Source: a marine gamma proteobacterium HTCC2143 (lineage in GTDB: Bacteria; Pseudomonadota; Gammaproteobacteria; Pseudomonadales; Dasaniaceae). From it: a DNA stretch of 64,000 bases. Within the stretch, counting starts at the first letter, position 1, and every line of letters starts with the position of its first letter. The position numbers were made by a program, and so were the translations under genes. The DNA is taken from assembly GCA_000169075.1 (NCBI GenBank), contig AAVT01000001.1, forward strand, positions 881,201 to 945,200. Direction: 5' to 3'. This document shows, one piece after another, positions 58,405 through 64,000 of this stretch. Under the pieces are notes generated by a model, which saw nothing but the letters and a program-made list of their open reading frames with translations, was not told the DNA's origin and ran no database searches.

Positions 58405-59082
58405 GTGCAATTTGATGATGTCGTTCTTGGACGCCGCAGTATCCGTGGGTATAAACCCGACCCAGTACCCAAAGCATTGATTGAAGAAGTGTTAGCACTG
58501 GCTATGCGTTCGCCATCGTCGATGAACACGCAGCCGTGGAATTTCACGATCGTCTCCGGCGAACCTTTAAATCTTATTCGCGCCGGTAATACGGAACGTA
58601 ATCTCGCCGGTGTGCCGCACTCCCGTGAGTTCCGCATCGGAGAGGCCTTTGCGGGCCAGCATCGCGACCGTCAAGTTGGGGTGGCCAAGCAGTTGTTTGC
58701 TGCCATGGATATTGCGCGTGAAGATAAAGAAAAACGTCAAGATTGGGTGCTGCGAGGCTTCCGTCAGTTTGATGCCCCGGTTTGTGTGATTATTACTTAT
58801 GACGCGGTCTTGGCAGGCAGTGATGACACGGCTTTTGATTGTGGCGCGGTGACCACAGCACTGGTCAATGCGGCGTGGTCCCGTGGATTGGGCGCGGTGA
58901 TTAATAGTCAGGGCATTATGCAGTCGCCAGTGGTGCGCGAGCATGCGCAAATTGCAGATGACCAAGTGATTATGAAAGCCGTTGCTCTGGGCTGGCCCGA
59001 CGAGGTTTTCCCAGCCAATGCGGTAGTTTCCGTGCGGAAAAGCGTTGACGAAGCTGCTTCTTTTTTAGGTTTTGATGACTGA
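58405..59082 (+). CDS. nitroreductase family flavoprotein
   Basis: 225 residues from GTG with AAGGAG eight bases ahead. RRSIRGYKPDPV (FMN loop), SPSSMNTQPWNF (substrate site) and the C-terminal VALGWPDE region are the family marks. Likely reduces nitro compounds or quinones with NAD(P)H. Transcribed alone, after the AsmA gene. Confidence 0.9.
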   Translation: MQFDDVVLGRRSIRGYKPDPVPKALIEEVLALAMRSPSSMNTQPWNFTIVSGEPLNLIRAGNTERNLAGVPHSREFRIGEAFAGQHRDRQVGVAKQLFAAMDIAREDKEKRQDWVLRGFRQFDAPVCVIITYDAVLAGSDDTAFDCGAVTTALVNAAWSRGLGAVINSQGIMQSPVVREHAQIADDQVIMKAVALGWPDEVFPANAVVSVRKSVDEAASFLGFDD

Positions 59083-59214
59083 ACCATGCAAAAGGGTGAC
59101 GGCCATTTAAATGCCGTTGCCTTAGCCAAAATCGCTGTTTGCTTTCGTGTTAGAAAGTAGCTTAAAGAAGCAGGTATTCATGTTGAGAAGCTCCGTATAC
59201 TATCGGGATTCTTT
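59083..59214. other. short intergenic spacer after the nitroreductase gene
   Basis: An imperfect hairpin ACGGC..GCCGT containing ATTTAAAT lies near 59099-59119, without a T-run. No other feature seen. Confidence 0.3.
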
Positions 59215-59564
59215 ATGAACGTTCTCTCCTTCGTTGTTTTTGCCGTGTTAAAAACCCTGTTTTTACCGCTTGCCATTTTGGGGGTCGTTATTGTTGGTTA
59301 TCCGCAGATGGTCGTGAGCAAAAGGCTTGGAACATCGTAAATTGCGATTGAGATCATGAACGGCCGTGGGACGATGCACGTTTTTGGGATGCGTGACGAT
59401 GAGGTTGCACGCTAATCGCCAGCGTTCTTCCCAATACGTCGACATTCGGTCTGTGGCTTTGTTTGTTTCCTTTGCGGGTAAAGCATAAGATCAGTGGCCG
59501 TTACTTCGGATATCCTCGAATTGTAAATGAGGGCGATGAAGGCATCGCCGAATTCAACGTTTAA
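59215..59564 (+). pseudogene. decayed gene for a small membrane protein
   Basis: From ATG 59215 a hydrophobic N-terminus (MNVLSFVVFAVLKTLF, LAILGVVIVGYP) runs into a TAA at 59338, then the frame goes on with IAIEIMNGRGTMHVFGMRDD to a second stop at 59413. A shift of one base then gives LIASVLPNTSTFGLWLCLF, ISGRYFGYPRIVNEGDEGIAEF up to 59562. The pieces read like one continuous protein, so a nonsense mutation and a frameshift probably killed an earlier gene. The family is not recognised. Confidence 0.5.
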
Positions 59565-59735
59565 GGGTGCCTCAGTGTTTATGACCTTTGGCTTATTCGA
59601 GGCGCCCTCTCTGCCATCTAATACTAATAAGAGTGCCAGCATAAATGTTCGAAGGGTTGTGACGCTCGGTTAGGCCCTGAAACTATTTATTCAAGCTTAT
59701 TTAAATGCTGAAACTAAGTTGAGCGATGATCAGTT

Positions 59736-59969
59736 TCAGGATCGACTCTGGTGGGTACTTTTCCAAAACTGCTCTTGGTTAATAGGGTAACCCGTCGCTA
59801 TTAGCTTTGTTATTAATCCCTCTGGGCAGATGACTTGTCCCTCTAGCTCCATTTCTGTATACGCTCTGACTACCGCTGCTATCGGCGGCAACAAGGAACC
59901 GCGATCGCAGTAAATTTTGTCGATGACAGGAAGCAATTCACTCAGTGTTTCCTTGTACGGCATTATCAT
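59736..59969 (-). CDS. small hypothetical protein
   Basis: 77 residues from the ATG at 59969, with AAGGA about ten bases before it; the frame extends to a TTG at 60050. Sequence IDKIYCDRGSLLPPIAAVVRAYTEMELEG is protein-like, no family recognised. It lies next to the left copy of the 20-bp repeat, which is just upstream of its start. Confidence is limited. Confidence 0.35.
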   Translation of the reverse strand: MIMPYKETLSELLPVIDKIYCDRGSLLPPIAAVVRAYTEMELEGQVICPEGLITKLIATGYPINQEQFWKSTHQSRS

Positions 59970-59987
59970 GGGTTGCTCATCCTTTCG

Positions 59988-60007
59988 TATGTGATAGTGC
60001 GGCCGCT
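59988..60007 (+). repeat. left copy of 20-bp direct repeat
   Basis: The 20-base sequence TATGTGATAGTGCGGCCGCT also occurs at 62777-62796 in the same orientation. Two matching 20-mers in 64 kb are not expected by chance, and no similarity extends beyond either end by eye. Confidence 0.9.
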
Positions 60008-60050
60008 CATCATCTCTCTGAGCGGGTATCCTGTCCTTGATTTCTGTCAA

Positions 60051-60650
60051 GATTCACCTGACTCTTGCTGAAAATATCGGGTAAATGGGTCTATGTTGTT
60101 CGTTTTTGCGATGAGTTTATTACCCGAGCAGGGCAGAATGATTAAACAATGCAAAAGCATGGGTGTGAAAATCAGCGAAGTCTGTAAAGGATGATGGACC
60201 AGATCGAGCGCGGGAGTGTCAGGGAGTGATCATACTCCCATAGTTATTCTTATGGTGAAGCTCAAACCAAAAGGGGGCTGCTTATGCTGTTTAGCGCGGG
60301 CCTAAACACGTCGGAGTCGCTTCGATGCAACCCTTTGGAAGTAGAATGGAAACCGGGTTTAGCTATGCCGCCGCGCAAAACGCTTTGATACTGGGAGTAC
60401 ATTTTTTATACTGAATGACTGAGTATTAATAACAGCCCTTCAATTACTATTGACCGAGACCTTTTAGTAGACTGGGGCGAAGCTAAGGCATATTACCCCT
60501 TGCGATACTGTAGTGTTTTTGAAAGTATTTACCAAGGGTAGTTTGTTTAATCATGCAAGCAGACTATCCTATTATGTTGTAAGGTAAGCGTTAGCGACGG
60601 TTATTCTAGAATTAACTTAAATAAATAAATAAACAGATAGATTTAAGTGA
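60051..60650. other. gene-poor region upstream of the sensor kinase
   Basis: 600 bases without a supported gene. Only short open frames occur, e.g. one encoding a 33-residue peptide ending SEVCKG near 60182. The A/T-rich run ATAAATAAATAAAC near 60620-60635 may be part of the sensor kinase promoter. Confidence 0.35.
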
Positions 60651-62384
60651 TTGCTCCTTTTGAATCGACACAATCTTAAAGTCTCGGATTTTAATGAAAC
60701 GATGGACCTGCTCAGGCCCATGGCCTATTTTTTTGCTGTTCTCAATTTCTTTCTGACATTTGCCCATCTTTTTCTACTGCAAGATACATACAAATGGATC
60801 CTGTCTACTGCAACTATATTGACTGCGGCGTTAAGTCTTGTGATCGGACTCAAAGCATCTGAGATTTCATCATCACGACACAGCCTAATTATCTTGCTGT
60901 TGTTGCTCATAGGCAGTTCAAACAGTCTGCTACATTTATGGTTCTCTGAAGCTCCAGAACAAACTACCAACATATTTGTGACTATTATTGCAACAGGGAT
61001 AGTGTTATCGAATCGCCAGCACTGGACAGCTTCAATTCTGTTCAACTGGACAGGATGGATCGCAGTCAACATCTCACTTGAAATGGCGCTTACCGGACAC
61101 TTTTTTTTCACTATGGCGATGAGCACCCTGCTCAGCTGGTTTGCCCATCTGGCGCGAAAAAAATTGGTAGAAAAACAACTGGAACTGCAGCAAGAGAGAG
61201 ACATTGCCATACAACATGAGCAGGAGTCGAAGGCTGCAACAATGGCAAAAAGCGCATTTTTGGCAAATATGAGTCACGAAATCCGCACACCAATGAACGG
61301 GGTCATTGGTATGATCGACCTTGTTTCAAAGTCAGAAATGGATGAACAACAAATAGATTTTATTTCAACAGCTAAGCGTAGTGCTGAGTCTCTAATGATT
61401 ATCATCAATGACATCTTAGATTTTTCAAAGATAGAGGCGGGTGAGCTGACTATCGAAAAGATAGAATTTGATTTAGACCAGATTTTTAATGAATTAATTC
61501 ATGATCACCGATTTCTGGCTAACAAAAAGGGATTGAAGTTCGAGTTAGAAAAGCACTATATCCATCATTCAAAAGTTGTGGGCGACCCTCACCGAATTAC
61601 CCAGGTGCTGAACAACCTTCTGTCCAATGCGATCAAGTTTACGGAAGTAGGCAGCATCATTGTGCGATACGGTTTGAATCCGCTCGGCGACCATCTCCTC
61701 CTAAATGTAAAGGTGATTGACACTGGCATCGGTGTCAGCGGTACCTCACTACCCTACCTTTTTGATTCATTCTCCCAGGCTGACATGTCAACAACAAGAA
61801 ACTTTGGTGGCACGGGTCTAGGTCTTGCGATTACCAAACAACTCTGTGAACTGATGGGTGGGAGCATAACAGTCCATAGTAAATTAGAAGAGGGATCAGT
61901 CTTCCAATTCTCGGTCAGGCTTACCTCTCCAGATACGGTGACAACTCAAAAAGAAGAGGCCCGTGTTGCGCCGTCCCCGGCTGACTTTTCTACGCTGCGT
62001 GTTCTGCTGGTTGAAGATAACGTTATCAATCAGGAGGTGATGGTTGCCATTTTGAGAAGTCTAAAAATTCATGTAGATGTTGCGAATGATGGGTTTGACG
62101 CTGTGGCTATGCTTAAGTGTACCGAGCTGCCAACATTTGATCTGATACTCATGGACTGCCAAATGCCTAATCTGGATGGTTACGAAACGACACGACGGAT
62201 ACGATCCGGGGATGTTGGCGAATTGTTGAGCAAAATTCCTATAATCGCACTTACTGCAAACACCATGAACAGTGAACGAGAAAAGTGTATTAATGTAGGC
62301 ATGAACGAATATCTCACCAAACCAATAAACACTGAAGCTTTGAAGTCGGTATTAGCGAAGCACCACCGCGTTAAGTTGCCATAG
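60651..62384 (+). CDS. hybrid sensor histidine kinase with receiver domain
   Basis: 577 residues. About five or six membrane segments (20-170) form an unrecognised sensor part; a short helix leads to the HisKA (SHEIRTPMNGVIGM, phospho-His near 210), then the ATPase domain (LNNLLSNAIKFT, DTGIGV, GTGLGLAITKQL) and a C-terminal receiver (VEDNVINQE, phospho-Asp in LILMDCQMPNLDGYE, ALTAN, KPIN). No periplasmic binding domain and no HPt domain, so a partner phosphotransfer protein is needed elsewhere. The start is TTG at 60651; ATG 60702 is an alternative. It sits between the two 20-bp repeats. Confidence 0.9.
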   Translation: MLLLNRHNLKVSDFNETMDLLRPMAYFFAVLNFFLTFAHLFLLQDTYKWILSTATILTAALSLVIGLKASEISSSRHSLIILLLLLIGSSNSLLHLWFSEAPEQTTNIFVTIIATGIVLSNRQHWTASILFNWTGWIAVNISLEMALTGHFFFTMAMSTLLSWFAHLARKKLVEKQLELQQERDIAIQHEQESKAATMAKSAFLANMSHEIRTPMNGVIGMIDLVSKSEMDEQQIDFISTAKRSAESLMIIINDILDFSKIEAGELTIEKIEFDLDQIFNELIHDHRFLANKKGLKFELEKHYIHHSKVVGDPHRITQVLNNLLSNAIKFTEVGSIIVRYGLNPLGDHLLLNVKVIDTGIGVSGTSLPYLFDSFSQADMSTTRNFGGTGLGLAITKQLCELMGGSITVHSKLEEGSVFQFSVRLTSPDTVTTQKEEARVAPSPADFSTLRVLLVEDNVINQEVMVAILRSLKIHVDVANDGFDAVAMLKCTELPTFDLILMDCQMPNLDGYETTRRIRSGDVGELLSKIPIIALTANTMNSEREKCINVGMNEYLTKPINTEALKSVLAKHHRVKLP

Positions 62385-62706
62385 GCAAAGGATAGATCCC
62401 CCCAGGACTGTTTTTTGCACATAAAGCCGCTGGTAGGTAACACGCGTGTGGTCGATTCGTTGAAAATGATGCATGTGATATTGATAGTGAATCCGCTAGA
62501 AACATTGTTTTTCGCACAGTTTATGCGCAGCTCATTTATCAGGATTAACAGATAAGCGTCTCAAGGATTTTTACAGCAATGCTTTTCGATAAAACTTATT
62601 AGGCCACTCGTAGCCGCGCTTTTGGCAATATTGAAGGTATCAAAAGAAACCATCATGCAATCTACTGCCAAAGATAGAGAGATTTGACTGAATCAGATGG
62701 GGCGGC
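62385..62706. other. intergenic region after the sensor kinase
   Basis: 322 bases without a recognisable gene. It ends at an imperfect terminator-like hairpin (62729-62751) whose DNA forms the N-terminus of the following open frame. Confidence 0.35.
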
Positions 62707-62728
62707 TTGAAACAATTGATCGACAAAA

Positions 62729-62751
62729 AAGCCCCGCAATGCGAGGCTTCT
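62729..62751 (+). terminator. degenerate terminator-like hairpin
   Basis: AAGCCCCGC AAT GCGAGGCTT pairs with one mismatch, preceded by A-run and followed by TTCT. It resembles an intrinsic terminator with an eroded T-run and lies inside the 5' part of the truncated SDR frame. Confidence 0.5.
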
Positions 62752-62776
62752 AGGACGTTTCAGGACTTCTTGAAAC

Positions 62777-62796
62777 TATGTGATAGTGCGGCCGCT
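62777..62796 (+). repeat. right copy of 20-bp direct repeat
   Basis: Identical to 59988-60007, same orientation, 2.8 kb away. It encodes CDSAAA at the beginning of the truncated SDR homology. Confidence 0.9.
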
Positions 62797-63348
62797 GAGC
62801 TTGGTGGCGTCGATATTTTCATCGCTAATGTGACCGCAGGGTCTCCACCAGCAGGCTCGAGCATATGGGATGCAGTCACCAATACCGACATCCAGGCGAC
62901 AGTGTCTTGTATTGATGCCGCTTTGCCCCTGCTAAAACAGTCAGAAAATGGGTCCATAATCTATATCAGCTCGATGGCCGGCATCATTGCTACCCCTGCG
63001 ATACCCGCATATGGTACCGCTAAAGCTGCCACGACTCATTATATGAAGAGCTTGTCGAAAACTCTGGTGAACGATGGCATACGAGTGAGCACTGTGTCCC
63101 CCGGAGATATCATCACCCAGGGCAATGTATGGGACAAAGTGCGCATTTACAAACCCGAGCTTTTTGAAAAAGTGATGAAAAGAAATCCACGAAGCAGCCT
63201 TGGCACGCCAGAGGAAATTGCACAGGTTGTCAGTTTTATAGCCAGCCTAATGGCAAGCCTGGTCAATGGCGCCCACCTGGTCGTGGATGGCTGCAGTACC
63301 GACCATGTACATTTTTGACCAATATTCAGCTAATACCATAAGCCCAGA

Positions 63349-63373
63349 CAAAAAAATCGGCCCGAAGGCCGAT
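63349..63373 (-). terminator. intrinsic terminator of the TonB receptor gene
   Basis: A 7-bp perfect stem ATCGGCC / GGCCGAT with loop CGAA is followed, in the minus-strand direction, by a T-run (complement of A 63350-63356). It is 20 bases after the receptor stop. Confidence 0.88.
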
Positions 63374-63393
63374 TATAGAACGAAACCCTTAAG

Positions 63394-64000
63394 CTAGAAC
63401 TTGGCCCCAACGGTGAGTCGGTAGGTGCGGTCAGGACCGAGAAATTGGCTAGTGGCTGAACCGCCTAACACCGCAAAGGTTGAGCCGCCGACAAAGTACG
63501 GGTAGTCTTCACCCGTCGCGTTTTCGACACCGAGGACCACACTGTAGATCCCACTGGGTGAGGTTACGCCAGCACGCAAGTTGAGCAAGCCATAAGAGTC
63601 GATTGCAAAAGCCTCCTCACCACCAGCGCTGGAGTTCTTCTCATCCTGCCAATAGTATTCAGCGCGCACAAAACTATCCCAGCCACCGTCGCCGATTTTA
63701 AAGGCGTAATCGCCGATAAATGAAACCGCCCACTCCGGCACGCCCTGGTAGTCCGCTCCCTCCAGTGCTGGCTGATCATCGAATTTCTCGTATTTGACAT
63801 CTAGCCAGGTAAGCGACGCCGAGAGCGTCAGGCCATCCACGGGAGGGAGGTAGGTGACGTCCGCCTCTAAGCCATTGGACAGAATCTCGGTGATAGAAAT
63901 ATTTCGGGTTAGTCCCGCAGCGTCGCGGTTAATAGACTGAAGATCTTCTACCGACTGGGTGAACAGAGCGGTATTGATGGACAGGGTCTTGTCCAGGAAC
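63394..64000 (-). CDS. TonB-dependent receptor, C-terminal part
   Basis: The frame is open to the window edge, so only the last ~200 residues are visible. The sequence shows alternating beta strands (FLDKTLSINTALFTQSVEDLQ, DGLTLSASLTWLDVKYEKFD, FVRAEYYWQDE, YGLLNLRAGV) and ends in RTYRLTVGAKF, with the terminal Phe needed for outer-membrane assembly. Typical of barrels that import iron chelates, vitamins or glycans. The substrate cannot be told without the plug. Confidence 0.9.
   Translation of the reverse strand, partial: FLDKTLSINTALFTQSVEDLQSINRDAAGLTRNISITEILSNGLEADVTYLPPVDGLTLSASLTWLDVKYEKFDDQPALEGADYQGVPEWAVSFIGDYAFKIGDGGWDSFVRAEYYWQDEKNSSAGGEEAFAIDSYGLLNLRAGVTSPSGIYSVVLGVENATGEDYPYFVGGSTFAVLGGSATSQFLGPDRTYRLTVGAKF

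Larger units (their letters stand above)
62707..63318 (+). pseudogene. 5'-truncated SDR gene
   Basis: The open frame starts with TTG and gives 203 residues, but only from about 62776 does it match an SDR (DSAAAELGGVDIFIANVTAG, SSMAG, AYGTAKAAT as YxxxK, SPGDI, VVDGC). The Rossmann half with TGxxxGIG is missing. The preceding codons (KKAPQCEASRT) are translated from a terminator-like hairpin, a typical mark of an artefactual N-terminus. The 20-bp repeat lies at the start of the SDR homology. Probably nonfunctional. Confidence 0.75.

Noticed and set aside
59412..59642. 76-residue minus-strand frame in the nitroreductase downstream region
   Set aside because: Plus-strand reading gives a better protein-like series of fragments over the same bases; no ribosome binding site was seen.
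60096..60200. 33-residue plus-strand frame ending SEVCKG, faintly like an IS3-type OrfA start
   Set aside because: Too short, and the following bases do not continue the transposase pattern in any frame.

Overview
The window reads as a piece of chromosome from a marine-type gammaproteobacterium. The gene set and order resemble Pseudomonas and Cellvibrionales-like relatives: an AlgP-like protein, an FKBP isomerase, Rsd/AlgQ and DsbB lie together; yrfG-hslR-hslO-pckA follow cysQ; and a TIGR02444-type gene sits beside a YheS-type ABC-F gene. The lineage is inferred from gene content only. No rRNA, tRNA, CRISPR array, phage or intact insertion sequence was seen.

Layout. 1-8.9 kb holds housekeeping genes: the end of a TPR protein, ilvD, hemW, ubiD, rho, trxA and a VTT/DedA-like membrane protein. 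9-18.4 kb holds dbpA, the ABC-F gene yheS, a TIGR02444 gene, an AlgP-like repeat protein, a DUF4124-like protein, an FKBP lipoprotein, a WD40 lipoprotein, rsd, dsbB and a FliL-domain protein. 18.4-27.2 kb holds acpH-gshA, a DUF502 gene, an HD-GYP-like gene and a moaA-moxR-coxE-like run. 27.2-36.5 kb is metabolic: an anion symporter, an acyl-CoA dehydrogenase, a sugar isomerase/oxidoreductase pair, a TauD dioxygenase with a twin-CDGSH protein, a 2-hydroxyacid dehydrogenase, a peroxiredoxin and a methyltransferase. 36.5-47.7 kb holds an acetate kinase-PduL fusion, tex, a second HD-GYP protein, pckA, hslO, hslR, yrfG and cysQ.

48-64 kb is more accessory. It holds two divergent-facing Tat lipoproteins (a PhoD-type phosphatase and a short-chain dehydrogenase), a BtrH-like protein, SDR genes and SDR remnants, a very large AsmA-family protein with a hexanucleotide repeat, and a nitroreductase. 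After that comes a gene-poor stretch (59.1-63.3 kb) with a decayed membrane-protein gene, a hybrid sensor kinase and a 5'-truncated SDR, bracketed by a perfect 20-bp direct repeat. The window ends inside a TonB-dependent receptor gene.

The most unusual single gene is the fusion at 36495-38261. It joins acetate kinase to a PduL-type phosphotransacylase, so one polypeptide would carry both steps between acyl-CoA and acyl acid plus ATP. Secondary points of interest are an orphan intrinsic terminator upstream of rsd that could end a small RNA, the Tat-exported SDR, the orphan BtrH-like gene, and the direct repeat around the sensor kinase.
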